38,296 bases of DNA from NCBI GenBank assembly GCA_016704895.1, contig JADIZG010000023.1, positions 1 to 38,296 on the forward strand, read 5' to 3'. Below are positions 26,393 to 34,559 of this stretch, one piece after another (position 1 is the stretch's first letter; every line of letters begins with the position of its first letter). Made by a program: the position numbers and the translations under genes. The notes beneath the pieces are model-generated. The model searched no databases. It saw nothing but the letters and a program-made list of their open reading frames with translations, and was not told the origin of the DNA. This stretch comes from Betaproteobacteria bacterium (GTDB taxonomy: Bacteria; Pseudomonadota; Gammaproteobacteria; Burkholderiales; Casimicrobiaceae).

Positions 26393-26926
26393 TCAGGGTT
26401 TCCCGGCCGCCAGCCGTTTCGAGAACACGCGCGTCTCGTAGACGTCGTCGCGGTAGCGGTAGGTCGACGCCCCGAGCGATGCGTAGCCGCAGCGGTCGTA
26501 GAACGCGAGCGCGCGCAGGTTCGGCGCCCAGACGGAAAGCCACAGCGTCGACGCGCCGCGCACGACGGCCTCGTCTTCCGCCTGCCCGAGCAGCGCGCGG
26601 CCGATCCCGCGCCCCGTGGACCGCTCCTGCACGTAGAGCCGGACGAGCTCGGCCGCGTTCTCGTGCGGCACCAGCGCGTGGCGCGACGGGAACGCGAGCT
26701 GCGCGAACCCGAGCAGGCGCCCCTCGCGCTCCGCGAGCACGAACGTGTGCGCCGGGTCGGCGAGCGCCGCCTCGAACGCCGCCGGTGACAGGAGCTCGTG
26801 CGCTTCGTGCGCGACCGACGGCCTGATGCCGTCCTCGGCGTAGGTGCCGAGGAACACCTGGATGGCGAGCGCCGAGAGCGTCGGCGCATCGACGGGCGCG
26901 GCGAGCCGGCAGGCGACGTCGTGCAT
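26393..26926 (-). CDS. GNAT family N-acetyltransferase
   Basis: This is a 177-residue complete GNAT enzyme. Motif A is LVRLYVQERSTGRGIGRALLGQAED (RxxGxG with GRGIG), preceded by the strand FVLAEREGRLLGFAQLAF. Motif B, LWLSVWAPNLRALAFYDRCGYASLG, closes the fold. The wording resembles the large group named alongside tabtoxin and polyamine acetyltransferases, but no substrate can be assigned. It starts 19 bases after the PcaC-like gene and is followed 27 bases later by the VOC gene, all on one strand. Confidence 0.9.
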   Translation of the reverse strand: MHDVACRLAAPVDAPTLSALAIQVFLGTYAEDGIRPSVAHEAHELLSPAAFEAALADPAHTFVLAEREGRLLGFAQLAFPSRHALVPHENAAELVRLYVQERSTGRGIGRALLGQAEDEAVVRGASTLWLSVWAPNLRALAFYDRCGYASLGASTYRYRDDVYETRVFSKRLAAGKP

Positions 26927-26946
26927 CTCGGGGCTTCGCGGAGGCC

Positions 26947-27336
26947 TCAGTCGCCCCCGGCCCGCTGCCAGTCCTCGACCGCTTCCTTCGCGGCGCGGAA
27001 CGCGTCGATGCCCGCCGGCACGCCGCAGTACACGGCCGCCTGAAGCAGGACCTCGCGGATCTCCTCGAGCGTGCAGCCGTTGCGCAGCGCGCCGCGCACG
27101 TGCGCCTTGAGCTCGGCGGGTGCCTTGAGCGCCGCCAGCATCGCCAGCGTGACGAGGCTGCGCGTCCGCCTCGGCAGCGCGTCGCGCGTCCAGATCTCGC
27201 CCCAGCAGTTCTCGGTGACGAGGTCCTGCAGCGGCTGCGTGAACTCGGTGGCGTTCGCCAGCGCCCGGTCCACGTACTCGTCGCCGAGCACCTCGCGGCG
27301 CACGGCCATTCCGTCCACGAATTTCCTGCTGCTCAT
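26947..27336 (-). CDS. 4-carboxymuconolactone decarboxylase family protein (PcaC-like)
   Basis: At 129 residues this has the full PcaC length. The first half (GMAVRREVLGDEYVDRALANATEFTQP), WGEIWTRDALPRRTRSLVTLAMLAAL and the end EEIREVLLQAAVYCGVPAGIDAF follow gamma-carboxymuconolactone decarboxylases closely. That reaction is a step of the protocatechuate branch of the beta-ketoadipate pathway. The AhpD-type CxxC is absent. I prefer ATG 27336 because GGGAG is seven bases upstream; ATG 27342 would be too close to it. No other pca genes are nearby, so the pathway role is inferred only. Confidence 0.88.
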   Translation of the reverse strand: MSSRKFVDGMAVRREVLGDEYVDRALANATEFTQPLQDLVTENCWGEIWTRDALPRRTRSLVTLAMLAALKAPAELKAHVRGALRNGCTLEEIREVLLQAAVYCGVPAGIDAFRAAKEAVEDWQRAGGD

Positions 27337-27994
27337 GGGCATGCTCCCGGGGTCAGGTTGCGGATGTCTCGCGCGGGCCGTGCGGGTCGAGTGCTATGGT
27401 GCGGCGCCTGGCTTTGCGTCGAAGGGGCTGGCCTGCTCGCGCAATTCCGCTACGCGAGCGTAGCAGCTTTGCCCCGGCGTTCACGAGCTTGCCTGTCGGT
27501 CGTCGCGACGCCGGGCCTTGTGTTTCCGGAGCAGGGCACATGGGCGATCGGGTCCCGTCCCTAGGCTCTCCACCGTTCCTCCCGGCGCCTCGCAGAGGGG
27601 CATCGCGCGCGTGTTCGCGGTGACGCGCTTCAGGCGCCATCGCGTGAGCCGCCACGGCCGAAGCCAGGTAGCGTACGGTCGACACGCGCCGCAAGCCCGC
27701 GCGTCGTGTTGGCCATCGCCGGCTTTGCGGCGTTTCCGTGGAGCAGCATGACCGCGCGATGCGGAGGGCTTGGCGCCTCGAGCGACGATCTCGCGCGAGC
27801 GCGCTGCGAACGCCAGTGCCTCGTCGAGGCATCGGTGCCCGATGGTCGGTCACGATCGGCTCGGCGCGAACGTCGAACGAGCAAGGCAGGAGCACGCCCG
27901 GTTTCGGATCCTGGCGTGAACGATGGAGTCGATGAGCATCGCCATCACGAAATGCGGCCACGAATGGTTCGTCGACCCGATCGCCGCGCGGCGT
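27337..27994. other. 658-base gap without a supported gene
   Basis: All six frames give short or arginine-rich translations with no family resemblance. The only clear structure is the palindrome GCTACGCGAGCGTAGC at 27449-27464. There is no attC-like pair of core sites and no transposase remnant that I can see. It separates the PcaC-like gene from the upstream GNAT genes and may hold the promoter of the PcaC-GNAT-VOC group. Confidence 0.6.
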
Positions 27995-28561
27995 TCATCC
28001 TGCCGCCCGCCCGGCAAGCCATTCGTCGACGAGGCAGCCGTAGACGTTCGTGTCGTAGGCGGCCCCCTTGGCGACCCAGCGCTTGCGCAGCGCTCCCTCG
28101 AGCACGAAGCCGACGCGCGTGAGCAGCGTGCACGACGCAACATTGTCCGGATTCACCTCGGCCTCGATGCGCCGGATGCCCAGCGCTTCGAACGCATGTG
28201 AGCACGCCGCCTCGATCGCCTCGCGCATGATCCCCTGCCGCCAGTGCGCGCGGCCGAGCGCATAGCCCAGCTCGACGCGTGCGCTGCCCTCGTCGTGCCT
28301 GAACAGCAGCAGCGTGCCGATGGCCCTCGAGTCGGATCGACGAACGACGACGAGCTGCCGGCCGGTGCCGGTGGCGCCCAGCGCTTCCATACGCGCGAGC
28401 CACGCTTCGCCGTCCTGCGGCGACTGCCAGGTCGCATACGGGAGGAACTGTGTGACCTCGGGGTCGCCGTTGACCGCAATCAGGTCGGGGAGGTCACCGG
28501 CGTTCACGGGCCTGAGCGCGAGGCGGCGCGACTCGATGCGCGCGATCGTCGGGAGGGGCAT
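27995..28561 (-). CDS. GNAT family N-acetyltransferase, RimJ/RimL type
   Basis: This 188-residue protein opens with ESRRLALRPVNAGDLPDLIAVNGDPEVTQFLP and ends GIRRIEAEVNPDNVASCTLLTRVGFVLEGALRK, the standard signature of the RimJ/RimL-like branch (N-terminal acetylation of ribosomal proteins or small-molecule modification). Motif A is LGYALGRAHWRQGIMREAIEAAC. It is the second gene after the frameshifted GNAT at 28614, with 52 bases between them. Confidence 0.9.
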   Translation of the reverse strand: MPLPTIARIESRRLALRPVNAGDLPDLIAVNGDPEVTQFLPYATWQSPQDGEAWLARMEALGATGTGRQLVVVRRSDSRAIGTLLLFRHDEGSARVELGYALGRAHWRQGIMREAIEAACSHAFEALGIRRIEAEVNPDNVASCTLLTRVGFVLEGALRKRWVAKGAAYDTNVYGCLVDEWLAGRAAG

Positions 28562-28613
28562 CGGTGCCTCGGCTCACCAGCGGCGGAGCGCGCGCGCGGG
28601 CTCGCGCAGCGCG

Positions 28614-29154
28614 TCACGCCGCATCGCGGCCGTCGACGGTCAAGGGCGCGACGAGCACGCGGTCGGTCTGCCGGTCCGGCCCGACCTGGAACACGGTGCT
28701 GCCGACGTCGCGGAAGCCGGCCTTCGTGTAGAACGCGATCGCGCGCGGGTTGCGCTCCCACACGCCCAGCCACAGATGCTCGCCGCCGAATTCGCGCGCC
28801 CTTGCGCGCCGCCGCCATCAGCGTCTGCGCGACGCCCGTGCCGTGCGCCGGCCGGTCGACGTAGAAGCGCTGCAACTCGATCGGCCGCGGTTGCGTCACG
28901 CAGGGGGGAGGCGCCTTGCGGCGGACCTGCGCGAACGCGACGAGCGTGTCGCTGCGGAAGGCGAGCAGCGTGGCGACGTTCGGATCGCCGAGCTCGCGCG
29001 TCTGCTGCGCGACGCCGAACGCCGACGCGAGGTGCGCCGCCACGTCCTCGGGCCGGTTGTCGGCCGCGAACGTCTCGTGGAACGTGCGCGCGGCGAACGC
29101 CGCGAGAGCGGAAGCGTCGGAGGTGACGCCGCGGCGGATGCGGACCGGGTCCAT
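28614..29154 (-). pseudogene. GNAT family N-acetyltransferase, frameshifted
   Basis: About 179 residues when joined. The first frame from ATG 29154 gives VRIRRGVTSDASALAAFAARTFHETF and motif A ELQRFYVDRPAHGTGVAQTLMAAARK. The last third (EFGGEHLWLGVWERNPRAIAFYTKAGFRDVG and then QVGPDRQTDRVLV) is one base out. The break is at the CCC of 28799-28801 on the plus strand; one base fewer restores the protein. Both parts are well conserved, so a sequence error is likely. Confidence 0.82.
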
Positions 29155-29200
29155 GCGCGATTGTCGCAGCAAGCCGGCCGGACCGGCCAGCCACCCGGAC

Positions 29201-30178
29201 TCAGAACCGGTAGGTCTTCCCCACCGCCGACGGCGCGACCGCGTCGCCGAACGCCGCGGCGAGCGCGCTCGTCGCGCGCCATCCGGTGCAATGGCCGGGC
29301 GCGACGACCGTCAGCGGGAACGCGCGCAGCGCCTCGACCGTCTCCGGGATGATCCGTTCGTTCGCCCCGGACAGGTGGAAGCCTCCCATCACGCCGAAGA
29401 GCGGCGAGCCGGGGAAGCGCTCGCGCGCGTCGAGCATCACGTTGACGACGCCGGCGTGCGAGCACGCGGTGAAGACGAGGACGCCCCTGTCCTTCACGCG
29501 CACGGCCACGTAGCGCTCGTCCACCAGCAGCGTGTCGGGCTCCCAGCCGGAGCCGTCCTCGGTGCGGCGGAACTGCCCCGGCAGCCCGGGCTCGAACGAG
29601 GTGACGCGCGGGATCTCGCCGCTCACGTAGAACAGGCCGTCGAGGACGGACAGAGGCACGGTGGCGTGCACGACGAGCGCCCCCTGCTGCTCGAGCATCG
29701 CCGCCGTCGGCACGTCCTCGAACGGGCGCATCGACCCGTCCGGCATCTTCATCGCGCGGGTCCGGTACATGCCGGGGTGCATGTAGGTCGGGACGGTTCG
29801 GCCGCCGCTCGCGAGCTGGATCATCTCCAGCGCGCGCACCATCGCCCCGCCGTGGTCCCAGTGGCCGTGCGAGAGCGCGATGCCGTCCACCGTCGCCATG
29901 TCGAAGCCGAGCCGGTCGACGTTGCGCTCGAACACCCACGCGTCCGGCCCGGTGTCGAACAGGAGCGTGCGCTCGACGTCGCCGCGTCGCGCGGTGATGG
30001 CGAGCGAGAGCCCGTGCGCCGCGCAGCAGAGGCAGCGTCCCGACAGGCGCTTCAGGCCCCGCCTGAGCAGCCGCGGGAGCTCGTTCTCGACGTAGGAGGG
30101 CACGGTCGAGAGGGTGTCGGTCGCGTTGTCGACCAGCACCAGGATCTCGACGCTGTCGACGGTGGCCAGTTCGGTCAT
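29201..30178 (-). CDS. MBL-fold metallo-hydrolase (dihydropterin phosphate synthase-like group)
   Basis: This 325-residue metallo-beta-lactamase-fold protein has metal ligands in LSHGHWDHGG (His104, His106, Asp108, His109), HLSGANER and GHCTGW. An early CLCCAAHGLSLAI segment and LLFDTGP precede the metal motif. This pattern is that of the archaeal/bacterial group annotated around 7,8-dihydropterin-6-methyl-4-(beta-ribofuranosyl)-aminobenzene phosphate synthase, where many bacterial members are uncharacterised. The start is ATG 30178, with GAGGA six bases upstream. A dispersed inverted repeat follows immediately upstream of the promoter side. Confidence 0.87.
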   Translation of the reverse strand: MTELATVDSVEILVLVDNATDTLSTVPSYVENELPRLLRRGLKRLSGRCLCCAAHGLSLAITARRGDVERTLLFDTGPDAWVFERNVDRLGFDMATVDGIALSHGHWDHGGAMVRALEMIQLASGGRTVPTYMHPGMYRTRAMKMPDGSMRPFEDVPTAAMLEQQGALVVHATVPLSVLDGLFYVSGEIPRVTSFEPGLPGQFRRTEDGSGWEPDTLLVDERYVAVRVKDRGVLVFTACSHAGVVNVMLDARERFPGSPLFGVMGGFHLSGANERIIPETVEALRAFPLTVVAPGHCTGWRATSALAAAFGDAVAPSAVGKTYRF

Positions 30179-30233
30179 GACGGTTCCTCGATGAGCCTTC
30201 GCCTTGCGTCGATCCGGGCACTCGCGCCCCAAG

Positions 30234-30304
30234 AAGTGGGGTCAGGCTCGACTTTCCCGCGATGTCATCTCGACACTGTGCGAGGCAAACGTCGAGCCTG
30301 CCCC
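30234..30304. repeat. Dispersed inverted-repeat element, copy 1
   Basis: The left arm AAGTGGGGTCAGGCTCGACT and the right arm GTCGAGCCTGCCCC (30291-30304) are nearly perfect reverse complements, with one base of length difference and about 35 bases between them. The element ends six bases before the stop of the cytochrome gene, and a second copy starts 52 bases upstream of that gene. Confidence 0.75.
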
Positions 30305-30309
30305 GCCCT

Positions 30310-30777
30310 TCACTTGCCCGTGTCGGAAAAGCGATAGATCGCGTGACAGGCGATGCAGTTGTTCATCGCGATGCTCAACTGGGTGATGGTGTGCTGTCGG
30401 TCCTTGAGCTTCTCGGCGTCGGCCGCGATGTCGTCGAACTTCTGGCGGGTGTCGAATCCCAGTTGCTTCATTTCGAGGGGAATCTTCCTGAAAAGCGAAG
30501 CGGGGGTCTCGGCCTCGGCGGCCATGCCGGAAGCCCTTGCCGTGCTGGCCACCGCCGCGAAATCCCCTGCGGTGGCCGCGGCGAGCACGCCTTGCGCGCT
30601 CTGCAGCCAGGTCCTCATCTCGAGCAGCAGTGCATTGCGCTCGTCCGTGCTCAACTGGACCTCCATTCGTCCGTCGGTGGAGGGCTTCACCTCGCCGACG
30701 GTGAACTTGTACGCGAAGACCGCCACGACAGCCGACAGTACGGCGACCAGCAACCAGCCCAGCTTGCACGATGTCAT
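30310..30777 (-). CDS. Membrane-anchored monohaem cytochrome c (c'/c556-like)
   Basis: This is a 155-residue protein with an uncleaved-looking N-terminal membrane helix (about 7-23) and a periplasmic helical domain. The haem-binding CIACH is at 141-145, close to the C-terminus, as in class II cytochromes (c', c556), which form a four-helix bundle and use the C-terminal haem site. Met139 in SIAMNN is not an obvious sixth ligand. It may carry electrons or bind small gases; no partner is nearby. The gene is framed by two copies of the same dispersed repeat. The ATG at 30777 begins just before the helix. Confidence 0.82.
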   Translation of the reverse strand: MTSCKLGWLLVAVLSAVVAVFAYKFTVGEVKPSTDGRMEVQLSTDERNALLLEMRTWLQSAQGVLAAATAGDFAAVASTARASGMAAEAETPASLFRKIPLEMKQLGFDTRQKFDDIAADAEKLKDRQHTITQLSIAMNNCIACHAIYRFSDTGK

Positions 30778-30828
30778 GGCATCGACCGTTTCATGGGACG
30801 TAGGGGATCCGGTTCGGGAAGCTCGAGG

Positions 30829-30904
30829 AAGTGGGGTCAGACCGAGTTTCGACACGCGCGGTCACGGAGATTGACGCGCGAAAGGGAATGGTCGACCCCA
30901 CTTT
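30829..30904. repeat. Dispersed inverted-repeat element, copy 2
   Basis: The left arm starts AAGTGGGGTCAGACCGAG and the right arm is GTCGACCCCACTTT (30891-30904). The inner bases TTTCGACACGCGCGGT closely match the inner bases of copy 3 at 36662. The element fills most of the gap between the SRPBCC stop and the cytochrome start. Confidence 0.75.
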
Positions 30905-30917
30905 GCCTCGAGGCGGC

Positions 30918-31364
30918 TCAGCCCGGGATCTCGGCCTCGACCAGCTGCGCGAGCAGCACGAGCGACTCCTGCCAGCCGAGGTGGCACGCCTCGACGGGAA
31001 TCACGCCCGGGATGCCTTCCTGCACGATGTCGAGCTCGGTTTCGAAGAACACCTGCTTCAGCGAGATCGTCGTGCGCATCTCGCCCGGCAGGTTCGGGTC
31101 GTCGAACTTGTCCGTGTAGCGAATCCGCTCGTGCGGGACCAGCTCGAGATAGTCGCCACCGAACGCGTGGCTCTGCCCGTTCGAGAGGTTCGTGAACGAC
31201 ATCCGGTAGCTGCCGCCGACCTTCGCGTCGATCTGGTGGACCCTGCCGGTGAAGCCGTGGGGCGGAAGCCACTTGACCATCGCGTCCGCGTCGAGGAACG
31301 CCCGGTAGACGCGCTCGGGCGGCGCCCGGAGCACGCGATGGAAACGGACGGTGCCTGTCGACAT
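30918..31364 (-). CDS. SRPBCC family protein (AHSA1-type)
   Basis: This 148-residue START/Bet v1-like fold protein opens with VRFHRVLRAPPERVYRAFLDADAMVKWLPP and has the aromatic FTGRVHQIDAKVGGSYRMSF hairpin, as in AHSA1/YndB-like proteins. These bind hydrophobic ligands or act in stress responses; no ligand is assigned. The start is very clear: AAGGAGG lies seven bases before ATG 31364. It is the upstream member of the segment punctuated by repeat copies 1 and 2. Confidence 0.9.
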   Translation of the reverse strand: MSTGTVRFHRVLRAPPERVYRAFLDADAMVKWLPPHGFTGRVHQIDAKVGGSYRMSFTNLSNGQSHAFGGDYLELVPHERIRYTDKFDDPNLPGEMRTTISLKQVFFETELDIVQEGIPGVIPVEACHLGWQESLVLLAQLVEAEIPG

Positions 31365-31828
31365 GACGATGCCTCCTTGCGAATCGAATGACGGACGACG
31401 ATGACCAGCGATCCCGTGCGGTGGCGAGGCGGAGCCGCGCGGACACGCGCCACGGCTCGCGCCGCGGGTCGCGCGCGGCGGCGACGGCCCCCGGGTCGAG
31501 CACGAGTCCGTCGGCTTCCTGCCGATCTCCCGAGCCTGGAAGGACGAAGCGTACCGCCGTTCGCCGGCGGGTGGCATACCTTCTGGCGTTTTCGGTGCTG
31601 CGAGACGTTCGCGATGCACGGGCCGCCATCGCGGCTCGCGCTCGATGTGATCGGTTCCCGATTGGCGCGCCGGCCGAGATCCGGGTCCGATTTCGCCCTC
31701 CCGGCCGGAGCAATCCGGCGCGAAACGGTTCAATATGAAATCCGTGGCGGCGCGTCTCGCGGCCGACGCCGGGAACGAAGGTATCTTCCCAGGCATCGCG
31801 GACGAACGACGGACAGAGAGGACGGACC
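31365..31828. other. 464-base divergent gap
   Basis: The gap lies between the SRPBCC gene (minus) and the YihY gene (plus), so it should contain both promoters. I found no convincing -35/-10 pair, no repeat of the families described here and no coding frame with family resemblance. It is mainly arginine-rich in translation, as expected of GC-rich non-coding DNA. Confidence 0.5.
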
Positions 31829-32743
31829 ATGGGGATGGATGGTGCGCGGCGTTGGTGGGCGATCACCCGCGATGCGGTCAGGCTCTGGCTCGCCTGCGAC
31901 GCGTTCACCTACGCCGGCGCATTGGCGTTCTACACGCTGTTCTCGCTCGCGCCGGTCGTCATCATCGCGGTGTCGGTGATCGGACTGGTGCTGGGCGAGC
32001 AGGCGGCCCAGGGACAGATCGTCGCGCAGCTGCAGGACCTGATGGGCCGCGAAGCGGCGGTGGCGGTGGAGCAGGCGGTCGCGCGGTCGCGCATCCAGGA
32101 GTCGGGCATCCTGCCCACGCTGCTCGGCGTGGCCGCGCTGCTCATCGGCGCCACCACCGTGTTCGGGCAGATGCAGTTTTCGCTCAACACCCTCTGGGGC
32201 GTGGTTGCGCGGCCGAATCGCAACAGCCTCTTCCTGTTCGTGAAGACTCGCCTGCTGTCGCTCACGGTCGTGCTGGCGATCGGCTTCGTGCTGCTGGTGT
32301 CGCTGCTGCTCGGCGTGGTGCTTCGCGCGGTGCTCCAGTTCACCCATCGGTTCGCGCCATCGGTCGCGGCGCTGCTGAGCAGCGCCGAAGTCCTGGTGTC
32401 GCTGCTGGCGGTCGCGCTGCTCTTCTGCGCCATCTTCAAGGTGCTGCCCGACGTGGTGCTGCGCTGGCGCGACGTCGTCGTCGGCGCGCTGGTCACCGCC
32501 TTGCTGTTCTCGATCGGCCGTTACGCGATCGCGGTCTACCTCACCCACACCGCGACGGCGTCCACCTACGGCGCGGCGGGCTCGGTGGTGCTGATCCTGC
32601 TGTGGGTCTACTACTCGTCGCTGATCCTGCTGTTCGGCGCCGCCTTCACGAAGACCCAGATGCTGGCGCGGGGAGGCGCCGTCGTGCCGCGCGATACGGC
32701 CGTGCTGGTCAGGCGCCAGCTCGTGGTCGATCCGCCGGCGTGA
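31829..32743 (+). CDS. YihY/BrkB-family inner-membrane protein
   Basis: This 304-residue protein has six membrane helices. The opening DAFTYAGALAFYTLFSLAPVVIIAV and the later FGQMQFSLNTLWGVV, YLTHTATASTYGAAGSVVLILLWVYYSSLILLFGAAFT are the recognised signatures of the YihY/virulence factor BrkB family (often mislabelled ribonuclease BN). The function is unsettled; a transport role has been suggested. It ends in a strong terminator shared with the convergent LLM gene. Compared with the left part of the window, alanine is more often GCC, as in mobA. Confidence 0.93.
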   Translation: MGMDGARRWWAITRDAVRLWLACDAFTYAGALAFYTLFSLAPVVIIAVSVIGLVLGEQAAQGQIVAQLQDLMGREAAVAVEQAVARSRIQESGILPTLLGVAALLIGATTVFGQMQFSLNTLWGVVARPNRNSLFLFVKTRLLSLTVVLAIGFVLLVSLLLGVVLRAVLQFTHRFAPSVAALLSSAEVLVSLLAVALLFCAIFKVLPDVVLRWRDVVVGALVTALLFSIGRYAIAVYLTHTATASTYGAAGSVVLILLWVYYSSLILLFGAAFTKTQMLARGGAVVPRDTAVLVRRQLVVDPPA

Positions 32744-32746
32744 ACG

Positions 32747-32772
32747 CGGGGCGGTGATCGCGCACCGCCCCG
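32747..32772. terminator. Bidirectional terminator hairpin
   Basis: CGGGGCGGTG (32747-32756) pairs perfectly with CACCGCCCCG (32763-32772) around the loop ATCGCG. It occupies almost the whole gap between the YihY stop and the stop of the convergent LLM gene. A U run is missing in both directions, but the ten-base GC-rich stem and the placement argue for shared termination. Confidence 0.65.
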
Positions 32773-33787
32773 TCACCCGTTCAGGACGGCCTGCGCGATC
32801 AGCTCGTAGGAGCGATGCCGGGCCGCCGGATCGTGCGTCCAGGTGTTGACGACGATCTCGTCGAGACCGAACGCCGCCGCGAGCTCCCTCGAGCTTCGCG
32901 GCGACCTGGTCGCCGGTGCCGACGATGGCCCGCTCGCGGAGGCGCTGGACGATCGCACGTTCCGCGTCGGTGTACGGGTGAGCCGCCGCGGCCTCCGGTG
33001 ACAGGAGCGGCGTCCGCAGCCCCTTCTCGAAGCCCACGCGCCAGTGCTCGCGCGTCGTCAGCAGGCGCCTGGCTTCGTCCTCGGTGTCGGCCGCGAGCGC
33101 CCAGACGCAGATCGTGGCCATCGGCTGCGCGTGGTGCGCACCGGGGCGGAAGTTGCGACGGTAGAGCGAGAGAGCCTCCTCGGTTCCGCGGCCGTCGGTG
33201 AAGAAATACGCGTACGCGTACGGAAGCCCGAAGTGCGCCGCGAGCTGCGCGCCGTAGTCGGAGCTGCCGAGGATCCAGACCTGCGGGGTCGTGGGGCCCT
33301 GGGGCAGCGCGCGGATCCCCCGGTACGGGTGCCCTTCGGGAAACGGCTCGCCGCGCAGCCAGAGATCCAGTTCCTGCACCTGGACGGGGAAGCGCTCGGC
33401 GGCATGGAGATCGGGATTGAGCGCCATCGCCGTCGCGCGATCGGAGCCGGGCGCGCGGCCCACGCCGAGGTCGATGCGCCCCGGCGCGATCGCCTCCAGC
33501 ACGCGGAACTGCTCGGCGACCTTGAGCGTCGAGTAGTGCGGCAGCATGACGCCGGCGCTGCCGACGCGGATGCGCTGCGTGGTCGCGGCGATGGCTGCCA
33601 TCAGCACTTCGGGCGCGGTGCCGACGATGCTGTCGCTGTTGTGATGCTCCGAGACCCAGTAGCGGTGGTAGCCGAGCGCGTCGCAGTGTCGTGCGAGCGC
33701 GAGCGATTCGCGGATGGCGTAATCCTGGGTCCTGTCCTGCGCGGCAGGGGACTGGTCGAGGACGGAGAGCTTCAGGGGGGTCGGCAT
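32773..33787 (-). pseudogene. LLM class flavin-dependent oxidoreductase, frameshifted
   Basis: The full product would be about 337 residues and belongs to the luciferase-like monooxygenases: LSVLDQSPAA at the start, RYWVSEHHN, GRIDLGVGRAPGSDRATAMAL and LGSSDYGAQLAAHFGLPYAYAYFF are all typical of the MsnO8-like subgroup. Near the end, after GTGDQVAAKL, the frame breaks at the CCC of 32886-32888 (plus strand). The conserved C-terminus AAAFGLDEIVVNTWTHDPAARHRSYELIAQAVL continues one base out, to the stop at 32773. FMN-dependent oxidation is expected; the substrate is not known. Confidence 0.84.
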
Positions 33788-34002
33788 GACGCGCATTGTC
33801 GCCCATCACCGCCGGCCGACGCTCGCGGGATCGCCTTCGGAAGGTCTCGAGTCCAGGTCGGTCCGGTGTCGAGCGGGGCAGGTGCGGCGCGCTAGAGTAC
33901 ATTGCCGCGAATGGACGGGATCGGTCCGACCCACGGCGGTCCTGCAGCTTCAGCGAATCGACGCCACGATGGCGCGTTTTGGCGTTGCGAACGGCTCCGA
34001 CG

Positions 34003-34427
34003 TCAGCGCAGTCCGAGCGCCTTGTGCGCCAGCCCGAGGAAGGCGGCGAGCGCTCCGCGGGTGACAGCGGCGCCAGCACGTCGGCCTGCAAGGCTTGGAC
34101 CACGGGCCGGCAGGCACCCAGCAGTCGCTTGCCCTTCGGCGTGAGGCGCAACTCGCGCGCGCGGCGATCCTGCGCGCTGACCACGCGCCTGACGAGGCCC
34201 TTGTGCTCGAGGCGGTCGATCACCCCGCCGATCGTGGCGCGGTCGAAGCCGATGGTCGCGGCCAGGCCGGCCTGGTCGATGCCGGGCTGCTCGGCGACGG
34301 CGTCGAGCACGGCGAACTGCACCGGGGTCAGGTCGAATCCCGCAGCCTGCGTCCGCGCCAGAAAGACCTGTGTCGACTGCTGATGCAGCCGGCGGATCAG
34401 GTGCCCGGCCATCTCGATCCTTTTCAT
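34003..34427 (-). pseudogene. MarR-family transcriptional regulator (MobR-like), frameshifted near the 3' end
   Basis: About 141 residues if one base is restored. The winged helix is intact: FDLTPVQFAVLDAVAEQPGIDQAGLAATIGFDRATIGGVIDRLEHKGLV, then the wing RRVVSAQDRRARELRLTPKGKRL. The last helix (AAFLGLAHKALGLR) lies in another frame, so one base is missing near 34049-34054; the unrepaired frame runs on past the gene. A Shine-Dalgarno GGAGG is five bases before ATG 34427. It is divergent from mobA, like MobR of Comamonas testosteroni, a repressor released by 3-hydroxybenzoate, and probably controls that gene and itself through the shared operator. Confidence 0.85.
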
Positions 34428-34483
34428 CCGTGCCTCCGCCTGATGCAGACCGCGTGCCGGTCGCACGCGCGCCGCCCGTTCGC

Positions 34484-34512
34484 TTGACGATTTTAGTATG
34501 TATACATATCAT
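34484..34512 (+). promoter_or_regulatory. mobA promoter
   Basis: TTGACG (34484-34489) and TATCAT (34507-34512) are separated by exactly 17 bases. It reads toward mobA, whose ATG is 47 bases beyond the -10 box. The spacer holds the 12-base operator, so a bound repressor would block polymerase. Confidence 0.7.
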
Positions 34513-34518
34513 AAGCAA
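34490..34518 (-). promoter_or_regulatory. marR promoter, overlapping the mobA promoter
   Basis: On the minus strand TTGCTT (34518-34513) and TAAAAT (34495-34490) are also 17 bases apart. This promoter and the mobA promoter lie face to face on the same stretch of DNA. Confidence 0.6.
34497..34508. promoter_or_regulatory. MarR-type operator palindrome
   Basis: TATGTATACATA is a perfect 12-base palindrome in an otherwise GC-rich region. It falls in the spacers of both promoters. Its size, AT content and place suit a MarR dimer. Confidence 0.68.
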
Positions 34519-34559
34519 GCTTACCGTAACGGGCGGGCAAGCCGCCCGGAGGAGATCCC

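Noticed and set aside
27396..27960. Several 60-200 codon frames in the gap after the PcaC-like gene
   Set aside because: None has motifs, proper ribosome sites or helical pattern; composition is that of random GC-rich DNA.
23007..29154. Integron cassette array, given many small GNAT, VOC and GFA-type genes
   Set aside because: Genes are joined by short gaps or ATGA overlaps, no attC-like core pairs are visible between them and no integrase is present in the window.
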